A stretch of DNA of 64,000 bases, from contig NZ_JAIBOA010000022.1 of NCBI RefSeq assembly GCF_019458805.1, positions 1 to 64,000 on the forward strand, in the 5' to 3' direction. Positions 1-7,892 of the stretch are shown piece by piece. A program made the position numbers and the translations under genes. Position 1 is the first letter of the stretch. The number at the start of each line of letters is the position of its first letter. Below the pieces are notes generated by a model. It had not been told where the DNA came from, made no database searches, and was given only the letters and a program-made list of their open reading frames with translations. The DNA comes from Actinomadura parmotrematis (GTDB taxonomy: Bacteria; Actinomycetota; Actinomycetes; Streptosporangiales; Streptosporangiaceae).

Positions 1-1
1 G

Positions 2-667
2 CTCGACGGCTGGCGCGCCCAGCCGGGCCCCCGGTTCGTCCTCGGAGACGCGGGGGCGGTCTGGGGCGCCGACGACGTGCCCGACGCGCTGGCCCTCGCC
101 GACGAGGTGTTCACCGACGGCCAGGTCATCGCCGTCGACCTGGACGGGCCGGGCCTGTCGCCCGGCGTCATCGACCGCACCCGCGCGGTCCGCGTCCGCT
201 ACCTGCGGCGCGGCCCCGACGGGCGGCACGTCGCGCTGCTGGAGCGGCCCGCCACCGCCGAGCTCCTGGACCTGCTGCCGCACCCCGAGGGCGGCTGGTA
301 CCGGGAGACCTGGCGGGCCGGGCCCGCGTCGACCCCGGCCGGCTACCCCGGCGAGCGCGCCGCCGCGACCGGCATCTACTTCCTGCTGCCGCCCGGCGAG
401 GAGTCGATCTGGCACGCGGTGCGGTCGGACGAGGTGTGGCTCTGGCACGCCGGCGGCCCGCTGACGCTGCTGCTCGGCGGCGACGGCGACCGCCCCGACA
501 CCGCCGACGCGGTGGCGCTCGGCCCCGACCTCGCCGCCGGGCAGGTGCCGCAGCAGGTCGTCCCGGCCGGGCACTGGCAGGCCGCCCGCCCCGCCGGCGA
601 CCGCGAGGTGCTCGTCAGCTGCGTCGTCGCCCCCGGCTTCGACTTCGCCGACTTCCGCGCGCTCTGA
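2..667 (+). CDS. DUF985-type cupin protein, 5' end outside window
   Basis: The frame is open from base 2, so the real start lies upstream; the first usable start inside the window is GTG 77. The C-terminal two thirds look like a cupin_5/DUF985 domain: a PEGGWYRETW entry motif, GIYFLLPPGEES, WHAVRSDEVWLWHAGG and a final VAPGFDFADF strand. Family members are small beta-barrel proteins of poorly known function, often grouped with sugar epimerase-like cupins. The preceding ~65 residues (ADEVFTDGQVIAVDLDG) are not part of the cupin and I do not recognise them, so a two-domain protein is likely. It converges on the conservon genes across a hairpin. Confidence 0.75.
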   Translation, partial: LDGWRAQPGPRFVLGDAGAVWGADDVPDALALADEVFTDGQVIAVDLDGPGLSPGVIDRTRAVRVRYLRRGPDGRHVALLERPATAELLDLLPHPEGGWYRETWRAGPASTPAGYPGERAAATGIYFLLPPGEESIWHAVRSDEVWLWHAGGPLTLLLGGDGDRPDTADAVALGPDLAAGQVPQQVVPAGHWQAARPAGDREVLVSCVVAPGFDFADFRAL

Positions 668-669
668 GG

Positions 670-699
670 GCCCCGCCGGCCGGCGAGGGCCGGCGGGGC
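670..699. terminator. bidirectional hairpin between cupin gene and cvnD
   Basis: A perfect 12-bp stem (670-681 with 688-699, core GCCCCGCCGGCC) with a 6-base loop lies between two convergent genes. There is no T-run, as is usual for terminators at this G+C content. Confidence 0.7.
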
Positions 700-711
700 G
701 CGCTCGCCCGG

Positions 712-1317
712 CTAGTGCGTCAGCGCTCCGCGGCCGCTCATCGTGCGCATGATGTGCTCGACGAGGGTGATGAGCACCTGCTTGGCGGACTCGCGGTCGC
801 GCACGTCGCAGTCGACCACCGGGATGTCCGGGGACAGGTCGAGCGCGTCGCGCACCTGGTCGGGGGTGTGCTGGCCGGCGCCGTCGAACCGGTTGACGCC
901 GATGATGAACGGCACGCCGCGCCGCTCGAAGTAGTCCACCGAGGGGAAGCAGTCCGCGAGCCGGCGGGTGTCGACGAGCACGACCGCGCCGAGGGCGCCC
1001 TTGGCCAGCTCGTCCCACATGAACCAGAAGCGGTCCTGGCCGGGGGTGCCGAAGACGAACAGGACCAGGCCGTTCGGCAGCGTGATGCGGCCGAAGTCCA
1101 TCGCGACGGTGGTCGTGGTCTTGTTCTGCACGGCCGAGGTGTCGTCGACGCCGATGCTCTTCTCGGTCAGCGCCTCCTCGGTGCGCAGCGGCCGGATCTC
1201 GCTGACCGCGCTGACCAGGGTGGTCTTGCCGACGCCGAAACCGCCGGCGACAAGGATCTTGACCGTCAGCGCGGAATCCCCGGCCTGGGGGCCGGGGTCA
1301 GAGCGCACGGATTCCAT
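712..1317 (-). CDS. cvnD: CvnD-type GTP/ATP-binding switch protein
   Basis: This 201-residue small GTPase-like protein has a P-loop GGFGVGKT at residues 25-32, a GTPGQDRF switch-like motif and a NRFD base-recognition motif. It matches the fourth gene of actinobacterial conservons, where CvnA-D form a membrane-associated complex likened to a eukaryotic G-protein-coupled signalling system. It overlaps the end of cvnC by 20 bases, so translation is probably coupled. The start is ATG 1317; a GTG four codons in is an alternative. Its signal and target are unknown. Confidence 0.92.
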   Translation of the reverse strand: MESVRSDPGPQAGDSALTVKILVAGGFGVGKTTLVSAVSEIRPLRTEEALTEKSIGVDDTSAVQNKTTTTVAMDFGRITLPNGLVLFVFGTPGQDRFWFMWDELAKGALGAVVLVDTRRLADCFPSVDYFERRGVPFIIGVNRFDGAGQHTPDQVRDALDLSPDIPVVDCDVRDRESAKQVLITLVEHIMRTMSGRGALTH

Positions 1318-1705
1318 CGATCACTTCCTTGAGTACGCGCTCGCTCGGGAACTGGGCCACCGGCGCGGGCCTTCGGACCTCGATCAGCGAGCGGTCGAGC
1401 AGGTCGCCGAGCAGGACCCGGACGACCCCGAGGGGCAGTTCCAGCTCTGACGCTATCTCGACAACCGACAACGGAGTGCGGCAAAGCTCCAAGATCATTT
1501 CATGTTCCGGGTCCGGCGCCCACTGCGCCGCCGCCGCGCCGGGCGTCCCGGAGTGCTGTCCGGCCAGGTCGGCGGGGTGCGCCAGGGCGACGATCAGGGC
1601 GACCATGTCGAACTCGGCCGCGTAGTGCGTGCGCCCTCCGGTGAGCGCGTAGGGACGCACCACCGGGCCGGCGGCGTCGTCGTACCAGGCGGACTCGGGC
1701 GACAC
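1298..1705 (-). CDS. cvnC: DUF742 protein (CvnC)
   Basis: A 135-residue protein with the DUF742 features VRPYALTGGRT near the N-terminus and a C-terminal winged-helix-like segment (LSVVEIASELELPLGVVRVLL). DUF742 proteins are the third partner of conservons and are thought to bridge the roadblock protein and the GTPase. It starts one base after the cvnB stop codon and overlaps cvnD, consistent with one operon. No catalytic motif is visible. Confidence 0.92.
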   Translation of the reverse strand: MSPESAWYDDAAGPVVRPYALTGGRTHYAAEFDMVALIVALAHPADLAGQHSGTPGAAAAQWAPDPEHEMILELCRTPLSVVEIASELELPLGVVRVLLGDLLDRSLIEVRRPAPVAQFPSERVLKEVIDGIRAL

Positions 1706-1706
1706 C

Positions 1707-2159
1707 TCAGCCGCCGCCCGGGGCCTCGCCGGCGGCGACCCGCGGCGTCGCCGACAGGTGCTGGCCGACGCGGGTGACCAGCATCGCCATCTCGTAGGCG
1801 ATGATCCCGAGGTCGGCGCCCGCGTCGGCGAGCACCGCCAGGCACGCCCCGCTGCCCGCCGCGGTGACGAACAGGAACGCCGACTCCATCTCCACGATGG
1901 TCTGCCGGACGCTGCCGCCGCCGAAGGACTCCCCGGCGCCCCGGGCGAGGCTCTGGAAGCTCGCCGCGACCGCCGACAGGTGGTCGGACTGCTCGCGGGC
2001 CAGGCCGCTGGAGGCCGCCATCCGCAGGCCGTCGCTGGACAGCACGACGGCGTTCTGCACCTGGGCGACGCGCTGCACCAGGCTGTCGAGCAGCCAGTTC
2101 AGCTCCGCGCCCGCCGCCCCGGCCGCGTCGGAGCCCCGGACCTGCTGGGGTTGTGTCAT
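1707..2159 (-). CDS. cvnB: roadblock/LC7 domain protein (CvnB)
   Basis: A 150-residue roadblock/LC7 protein with the family opening ELNWLLDSLVQRVAQVQNAVVLSSDG and the repeated beta-strand pattern ending GIIAYEMAMLV. In bacteria such proteins regulate small GTPases; in conservons CvnB acts with CvnD. Its start overlaps the cvnA stop by 4 bases (ATGA-type junction), so it is probably translated with cvnA. Confidence 0.93.
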   Translation of the reverse strand: MTQPQQVRGSDAAGAAGAELNWLLDSLVQRVAQVQNAVVLSSDGLRMAASSGLAREQSDHLSAVAASFQSLARGAGESFGGGSVRQTIVEMESAFLFVTAAGSGACLAVLADAGADLGIIAYEMAMLVTRVGQHLSATPRVAAGEAPGGG

Positions 2160-4726
2160 CGCTGGTCGTCCTCCTGATGGTCGGGGTGGGATCGAGACTG
2201 TTCATCCCGTCCGGCACCATCTTGCCCGGATTCGTGCCTTCCGCGCTGCCAGCCCGCCTGCATCGCCGACATCATCGACCTCAGCTCCTCGGGCGAGCGC
2301 GTCCCCGGGTCGGTCCGCGTCGGATCCGCCGGCGCCGGGCCGGCCGCGGGCGGCGCGGCCGGTGCGGGCGGCGTCGGGGCGGCCAGCGGCATCATCGGCG
2401 CGGGCCGGGCCGGCACCGCGTGCCCGCCCGTGCCGCCGCCCGGACGGTCCCCGGCGCGCTGCCCGTTCTCGGCGGCCAGCCGCGCGTCCACGCGCTCGCG
2501 CAGCTCCGGCGCCAGGTTGGCCTGGCGGCGGCGGCGCGGCAGCCCGTCGGCGGTGAGCTCGGGCGGTCCGGGCTCGGCCTGCTCCGCGGAGGCCGGCGCC
2601 GGAGCGGGCGCCTCGTCCGGGACGGGCTCGGCGGGCACCGTCTCGACGGCGAGGTCGGCGACCAGCCGCACCGGCCCCTCGCCCGCGCCCGCACCGGCCT
2701 CGACCGGCAGGGCGGGGCTCTGCGGCCCGGCGAGCACCTTCATCGGCCCGGTCGCGGCGCGGCGCGGCGCCGGCTCGGCGTCGGCGTCCGCCACGATCAG
2801 CGACGCGGGGATCAGCACGATCGCGGTCGTGCCGCCGTAGGGCGACGGCCGCAGCGTGACCCGCACGTCGTGCCGCTCGGCGAGCCGCGCCACCACGAAC
2901 AGGCCGAGCTGGGCGCTGTCGGCCGGGTCGAACTCGGGCGCGTCGGCGAGCTTGGCGTTGGCGTCGCGCACCTGCTGCTCGTCCATGCCGAGCCCGCGGT
3001 CCTCGATCTCGATGACGTAGCCGTGCCCGACGGCGTGCCCGCTGACCAGCACCGGCGACTGCGGCGGCGAGAAGGTGGTGGCGTTCTCCACCAGCTCGGC
3101 CAGCAGGTGGATGACGTCGGCGACGGCCGAGCCGCGCAGCGCGATGCGCGGCAGCGGCTGCACCCGCACCCGCGGGTAGTCCTCGACCTCGGCGACGGCG
3201 CCGCGCACCACGTCCACCAGCGGCACCGGCTTCCGCCAGCCGCGCCCGGCGGACTTGCCGGCGAGGATGACCAGGCCCTCGGCGTGGCGGCGCATGCGGG
3301 TGGCGAGGTGGTCCAGGCGGAACAGGTCGGCGAGCTCGGAGGGGTCGTCGATGCGCCGCTCCATCGCGTCCAGCAGGCTGAGCTGGCGGTGCAGCAGCGC
3401 CTGGTTGCGGCGGGCGAGGTTGACGAACACCTCGCTGAGGCCGCGCCGCGCGGCGATCTCGCCCGCGGCCGCGACGAGGACGGCGTCGCGGGTGCGGGTG
3501 AAGGAGTCGGAGATCTGCTGGATCTCGCGGAGCCGGAACACCGGGTCGGGCCCGGACACCGCGGGCTCCTCGCCGGAGCGGACCCGGTCGGCGAGCCGCG
3601 GCAGCTGCCGGGTGGCGAAGTCCACCACCCCCGAGGCGAGGGTGCGGCACTCGCGGACCAGCCGGCGCGCGACGCGCCAGGCGAGCACCGAGGACAGCAC
3701 GACCGCCAGGAGGCCGAGGCCGCCCGCGATGCCGAGCCGCACGAACACGCCGATGGCGATGCCCTGCGCCCGCTCGGTGATGCCCTTCAGCACCTGGTCC
3801 TCGAAGGCGAACAGGTCCCGCTGGACGGCGTCGGCGCTCGCCCGCCAGTCCGCCGCCTGCACGCCGATGTTGGACACCGGCCCGACGGACGTCCCGGGCG
3901 CGCCGGCGGTCCCGGGCGCGCGCGGGGCGCGGGCCTTCGCCGGGCCGGCGACGACGGCGTCCTCCAGCTTGCGCAGCCGCACCGCCTCGGTCGAGGCGTG
4001 CAGCGCGCGGTAGCGGGCGACGTCGGTCTCGTTCAGGCCGGCCGTCGCGTCCTCCGACAGCAGCCGGCGGGCGCCGACGAGCTGGGCGAACTGGTCGCGC
4101 TCGGCGGCCGACAGCCGCCCGGCCGCGAGGGCGCCGCTCAGCACCGCGTCCTCGCGGGCGAGGAACTCGTGGGTGCGGCCGATGGAGGCGAGGGTGCGCG
4201 CGTCGGAGGTGATCCGGCCATCGTCCGGCGAGACCTGCTGGAAGACCGCGAAGCCGGCGTCGACGATGCCGGTGTAGTCGGCCACCACCTTGTCGCGGTC
4301 CGCGCGGTGCTCGTCGACCGCGCCGCGCACGACGCTGAGGCGGCCGAGGCTGCGGACCAGCTCGTCGAGGCGCTGGCGGACGCGCGTCTTGGTCGAGTTC
4401 CGGGCCCGGCCCTGCTCGACGTTCTCCTGCACGATCCTGCGCGTCCGGTCGGTCGCCGCGCGCTGGGCGCGCAGCGCGGCGCCGTCGGCCCCCTTGCCGG
4501 CCCCGACGTACCAGGCCGACAGGCGGCGCTCCTTCTGGAGCGCGTCGACGGTGGCCTGCACGGGCAGCACGACGGTGCGCTGGAACTGGTCGCTCCGCAG
4601 CAGGTTCCGCGCCTCCTGGAAGCTGATCGCGGTGGTGAAGCTCCACAGCGCGACCAGGGAGGCGAGCGGCACGAGGGTCAGGATCGTGATCCTCGTGCGG
4701 ATGGTGGAGAGGCGGCGGCGGATCAC
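2156..4726 (-). CDS. cvnA: CvnA-type sensor histidine kinase with NIT domain
   Basis: An 856-residue membrane sensor. Two membrane segments (about 13-34 and 322-350) flank an extracellular helical nitrate/nitrite-sensing-like (NIT) domain. A HAMP-like region, a DHp-like helix (DHLATRMRRHAE, about 472-483) and an ATPase domain follow, with N-box ELVENATTFS (544-553) and DRGLG (576-580). The last ~240 residues are Pro/Ala-rich and probably disordered. It heads the cvnABCD operon. The GTG start is preceded by a 14-bp palindrome and no clear ribosome site. A dedicated response regulator is absent, as expected for conservons. The ligand is unknown. Confidence 0.93.
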   Translation of the reverse strand: MIRRRLSTIRTRITILTLVPLASLVALWSFTTAISFQEARNLLRSDQFQRTVVLPVQATVDALQKERRLSAWYVGAGKGADGAALRAQRAATDRTRRIVQENVEQGRARNSTKTRVRQRLDELVRSLGRLSVVRGAVDEHRADRDKVVADYTGIVDAGFAVFQQVSPDDGRITSDARTLASIGRTHEFLAREDAVLSGALAAGRLSAAERDQFAQLVGARRLLSEDATAGLNETDVARYRALHASTEAVRLRKLEDAVVAGPAKARAPRAPGTAGAPGTSVGPVSNIGVQAADWRASADAVQRDLFAFEDQVLKGITERAQGIAIGVFVRLGIAGGLGLLAVVLSSVLAWRVARRLVRECRTLASGVVDFATRQLPRLADRVRSGEEPAVSGPDPVFRLREIQQISDSFTRTRDAVLVAAAGEIAARRGLSEVFVNLARRNQALLHRQLSLLDAMERRIDDPSELADLFRLDHLATRMRRHAEGLVILAGKSAGRGWRKPVPLVDVVRGAVAEVEDYPRVRVQPLPRIALRGSAVADVIHLLAELVENATTFSPPQSPVLVSGHAVGHGYVIEIEDRGLGMDEQQVRDANAKLADAPEFDPADSAQLGLFVVARLAERHDVRVTLRPSPYGGTTAIVLIPASLIVADADAEPAPRRAATGPMKVLAGPQSPALPVEAGAGAGEGPVRLVADLAVETVPAEPVPDEAPAPAPASAEQAEPGPPELTADGLPRRRRQANLAPELRERVDARLAAENGQRAGDRPGGGTGGHAVPARPAPMMPLAAPTPPAPAAPPAAGPAPADPTRTDPGTRSPEELRSMMSAMQAGWQRGRHESGQDGAGRDEQSRSHPDHQEDDQR

Positions 4727-4733
4727 GGCTCGC

Positions 4734-4747
4734 GGACCGCGCGGTCC
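4734..4747. promoter_or_regulatory. 14-bp perfect palindrome upstream of cvnA
   Basis: GGACCGCGCGGTCC ends 8 bases before the cvnA start codon. Its position suggests an operator or an RNA hairpin covering the start, but no regulator is known, and G+C-rich palindromes also arise by chance in this genome. Confidence 0.35.
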
Positions 4748-4989
4748 ATAGGGGCTTTTGCCAGCATTCGCAGAACCATGCCAGGAAAACCTCCCGATGC
4801 GGGATGTGCGGGGGTCTGCGGGAGCCTACTACGTCCGCCGATCAGGAGTATCGCGGTCCGCGCGACGCAACGGCCATCCGCCGAGATTTCCAGCTTTCGT
4901 CAACAAAAGTCGCCATCTTCCAGGACGGCGATCGGGTCACAGTTCACTCCTGACGAGCGGTGGAATCTCCGGTTCACCACCGACAGCGT

Positions 4990-4995
4990 TACGAT
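4990..4995 (+). promoter_or_regulatory. leaderless -10 element for the gene at 5003
   Basis: TACGAT fits the TANNNT -10 pattern and lies 7 bases before GTG 5003. No Shine-Dalgarno sequence is present, so transcription probably starts at or next to the start codon. Confidence 0.55.
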
Positions 4996-5002
4996 TCCCG
5001 CC

Positions 5003-5848
5003 GTGAGTCCAGAAAGCCAGGCATCCGAGGCACTTCCGTCGCGACGCCGCCGCGCCCCCCGCGGCGGGCGGCACCGCGGCGACGAATCGTTCCTGCTGCC
5101 CCCCGGCTCCCCCGCACTGGTCCTCGCCGTCCCCGGGCCCGCCCGCAGCGCCGGCGCGGGCATCGCGGCCGAGATCGCCCGGCTGGTGGAGCTGGAGCAC
5201 ACCGGCCAGCCCGCCCTGGTCGGGCACCTCCAGGGCGAGGAGTCGGCCCTCGGCCCGCTGCTCGCCGGGCTGCGGCAGCAGCGGCCGGACGAGCCGGCGG
5301 CGGTCGTGGTCCCGCTGACCACCGTGCCCGACCCGGGCGTGGACGGCGCCGTGCGGCACCTGGCGGCCTCCGCCCAGGTGCCGGTGGTGGCCGCCGAGGC
5401 GCTCGGCCCGCACCCGCTCATCGCCGAGGCGCTGCACGACCGGCTGGCCGACGCGGGCCTCGCCCGCGCCGACCGCGTCCGGATGATGACGATGGTGACC
5501 GAGGCGGGCGGCGTGGTCGTCGTCACGCCCGGCGACTACGCGGCCGCGCAGCAGGCCGAGGTGAGCAGCGTGCTGCTGGCCTCCCGGCTCGCCTGCCCGG
5601 TGTTCACCACGCCGCTCCGCGACGAGGCGGCGACCCGCCGCGCCGCCGACCAGCTGCGCGCCTCCGGGGTGACCAACGTGGCGATCGCGCCGCACCTGAT
5701 CGGCCACGAGCCGGAGGCCGAGCTGCTCGGCCCGGCGACCGGCGCCATCGGCGCGGGCTGCGCGGCGCCGCTCGGCGCGCACCCCGCGCTCGCCCGCCTC
5801 GCCGCGCTCCGCTACACCGAGGCCCTCGCCGGCGCCCTGTCGGGCTGA
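5003..5848 (+). CDS. degenerate CbiX/sirohydrochlorin chelatase-like protein
   Basis: This 281-residue protein has the two-lobed layout of long CbiX/SirB-type chelatases: strands LVLAVPGPA, VVVPLTTVPDP and a second lobe VVVVTPGDY, VAIAPHLIGHEPE. The usual GHGSR histidine motif at the first strand is replaced by VPGPARSAG, so metal chelation in the standard way is doubtful. The first ~30 residues are basic and poorly conserved. The GTG start is chosen because TACGAT lies 7 bases upstream and no ribosome site is seen. There is no cobalamin or siroheme operon around it. It may be a non-catalytic or re-purposed family member. Confidence 0.65.
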   Translation: MSPESQASEALPSRRRRAPRGGRHRGDESFLLPPGSPALVLAVPGPARSAGAGIAAEIARLVELEHTGQPALVGHLQGEESALGPLLAGLRQQRPDEPAAVVVPLTTVPDPGVDGAVRHLAASAQVPVVAAEALGPHPLIAEALHDRLADAGLARADRVRMMTMVTEAGGVVVVTPGDYAAAQQAEVSSVLLASRLACPVFTTPLRDEAATRRAADQLRASGVTNVAIAPHLIGHEPEAELLGPATGAIGAGCAAPLGAHPALARLAALRYTEALAGALSG

Positions 5849-5856
5849 CGGTCCGC

Positions 5857-5916
5857 AACGCGCGCGGGGCTTCCCGGCGGCCCGCTCCACGGCCGCCGGG
5901 AAGCCCCGCGCGCGTT
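5857..5916. terminator. 26-bp perfect hairpin, bidirectional terminator
   Basis: Arms 5857-5882 and 5891-5916 are perfectly complementary over 26 bp around an 8-base loop. It separates two convergent genes (ending at 5848 and 5922) and should stop transcription from both sides. There is no T-run. Confidence 0.85.
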
Positions 5917-5921
5917 CCCGG

Positions 5922-6716
5922 CTAGCGGTTCCGGAACTCCGGACGCCGCTTCTCCACCGTCGCGGTCATGCCCTCGGCGAGGTCCTCGGTGAAGAACGCC
6001 AGCGTCTGCACGCCGGTCTCCATCGCGAGCTGCTGCCGGAGCCCCGGCGCGTCCAGGGACACGTTGAGCAGCTCCTTGGTGCGGCGCAGCCCGTAGGGGG
6101 ACCGGGCGAGCAGCTCGTCGGCGAGCGCCTGCGCGCCCGCCACGTCCTCGCCCTTCGCCGCCAGCTCGGTGACGAGGCCGAGCTCGTGCGCGCGCGCGAC
6201 GTCCAGGCGCTGCGCCCGGTAGCAGATCTCGGCGGCCCGCGCGGGGCCGACGAGCCGGGGCAGCAGCCAGGACAGGCCGCAGTCGCCCGCCGACAGGCCG
6301 AGGTCGGTGAAGGGCACCACGAACCGGGTGGTGGGGTCGGCGACCCGCAGGTCGCAGGCGAGCGCCCAGGAGACGCCCATCCCGGCCACCGGCCCGTGCA
6401 GCGCCGCGATGACCGGCTGCGGGATCTCCCGCAGCCGCGCCGTCACCTCGCCGCCGCGCGCGATGCCGCGGTAGATGCGCTGGGCGCGGCCCTCGCCGCC
6501 GCCGCCCGGGTCGCCGCCGCCGAGGTCCATGCCCGAGCAGAAGCCGCGGCCCTCGCCGGTGAGCACGACGACGCGGGTCGCGGCGTCGCGCATCAGCTCG
6601 TTGAGGACGTCGAGCATCTCCTCGGTCAGGTCCGCGGTGACGGCGTTCAGCCGCTCCGGGCGGGACAGGGTGATCGTGAGCACCCCGTCCCGCCGGTCGA
6701 TCCGCAGGTCGCCCAA
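5922..6716 (-). CDS. enoyl-CoA hydratase/isomerase family protein
   Basis: A 264-residue crotonase. The oxyanion-hole segments are GFCSGMDLGGGDP and GPVAGMGVSWALACDLRVA, followed by GLVTELAAKGEDVAGA. Members hydrate or isomerise acyl-CoA thioesters in fatty acid or related catabolism. The likely start is TTG 6716, 4 bases after the stop of the upstream SDR gene and without its own ribosome site, which suggests translational coupling. Paired with the SDR gene it could supply the hydratase step before 3-hydroxyacyl-CoA oxidation. The exact substrate cannot be read from sequence. Confidence 0.88.
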   Translation of the reverse strand: MGDLRIDRRDGVLTITLSRPERLNAVTADLTEEMLDVLNELMRDAATRVVVLTGEGRGFCSGMDLGGGDPGGGGEGRAQRIYRGIARGGEVTARLREIPQPVIAALHGPVAGMGVSWALACDLRVADPTTRFVVPFTDLGLSAGDCGLSWLLPRLVGPARAAEICYRAQRLDVARAHELGLVTELAAKGEDVAGAQALADELLARSPYGLRRTKELLNVSLDAPGLRQQLAMETGVQTLAFFTEDLAEGMTATVEKRRPEFRNR

Positions 6717-6720
6717 GGCG

Positions 6721-7623
6721 TCAGGAGGTGAGCAGCTGGATCATCGGGCCCATCTGCTCGCCGACGTTGGCGAACACGGTGAGCGGGTCGGCCGAGTTGA
6801 TCGCCGCCCAGTTGTCCCGGACGGCCTCGACGGTGAGGGTCTCCTGCTGCCCGTAGCCGGGGCCCTCCGCCACGAAGATCTTGGCGATGCGGCCGCCGCC
6901 GACGGTGTAGACCTGGCCGCTGTCGGGGTTCTCCTCGTGCGCCAGGTAGGCGACGAGCGGCGTCACCTGGTCCACGCCGACCTTCTCGGCGAAGTCGGCG
7001 GGCAGCAGGTCCTCGGTCATCCGGGTCCAGGCGACCGGGGCGATCGCGTTGGCCTTGATGTTGTACTTGGCGCCCTCGTGCGCGAGCGTCTTGGTGAACC
7101 CGACGAGGCCCATCTTCGCCGTCGCGTAGTTGGCCTGGCCGAAGTTGCCGAACAGGCCGGCCGGCGACGAGGTGTTGACGATGCGGCCGTAGCCCTGCTC
7201 GCGCAGGTGCGACCAGGCGGCGCTGGACACCAGGAACGAGCCGCGCAGGTGCACCGCGATGACCGCGTCGAACTCGTCGACGCTCATGTTCTTGAACGAC
7301 TTGTCGCGCAGGATGCCCGCGTTGTTGATGACGACGTCGACCTTGCCGAAGGCGTCCACCGCCGTCTTGATCAGGCCGGACGCGCCCTCGGGGGTGGCGA
7401 CGTTGCCGGCGTCGGCGACGGCCTCGCCGCCGTTCTTGACGATCTCCTCGACGACGTCCTGGGCCGGTCCGGCCGAGGCGCCGACGCCGGACCGGTCGCC
7501 GCCGAGGTCGTTCACCACGACCTTGGCGCCGCGGGCGGCCAGCTCCAGCGCGTGCTGGCGGCCGAGGCCGTGGCCGGCCCCGGTGACGACCGCGACCCGG
7601 CCGTCATAGCGCAGTTCCGACAT
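6721..7623 (-). CDS. SDR dehydrogenase of the 3-hydroxyacyl-CoA (MFE-2) type
   Basis: A 300-residue short-chain dehydrogenase with the cofactor motif TGAGHGLG (15-22), a VVNDLGGDRSG stretch typical of the multifunctional-enzyme-2 dehydrogenase group, INNAGILRD and the catalytic SxnYxxxK region (NYATAKMG). The C-terminal extension (~50 residues beyond a simple SDR) is also typical of that group. It probably oxidises a 3-hydroxyacyl-CoA or related alcohol with NAD(P)+. ATG 7623 has a good AGGAGAG site. It is the first gene of a two-gene operon with the enoyl-CoA hydratase. Confidence 0.88.
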   Translation of the reverse strand: MSELRYDGRVAVVTGAGHGLGRQHALELAARGAKVVVNDLGGDRSGVGASAGPAQDVVEEIVKNGGEAVADAGNVATPEGASGLIKTAVDAFGKVDVVINNAGILRDKSFKNMSVDEFDAVIAVHLRGSFLVSSAAWSHLREQGYGRIVNTSSPAGLFGNFGQANYATAKMGLVGFTKTLAHEGAKYNIKANAIAPVAWTRMTEDLLPADFAEKVGVDQVTPLVAYLAHEENPDSGQVYTVGGGRIAKIFVAEGPGYGQQETLTVEAVRDNWAAINSADPLTVFANVGEQMGPMIQLLTS

Positions 7624-7892
7624 CCTGCTCTCCTCATGTCGCAGCGGCTGCGTCCCCGGGCGATTACCCGCGGGTCACCCAGAAGTACCACGAAGACCGA
7701 ATCCCGCTCGGCTTCGCCCCCGGGTTTTTCCCGTTCGCCCAGGAAACCGGCGCGAAACCGGCGCGGAACCGCCCGAAAGTCGCCGCGGGGGGCGGCCGTC
7801 CGGCGGTGCGGCGGCGTACGCTCCTCGTCACGTCTCCCCCGCCGCCGCTCGTCCGCCCCGCCCGCCCCAGCAGAGCACGGAGACCCCACCCC

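Noticed and set aside
2153..5002. Long plus-strand frame across cvnA leading into the CbiX-like gene
   Set aside because: The part before 5003 is antisense shadow of cvnA. Only the section after GTG 5003 shows protein-like conservation.
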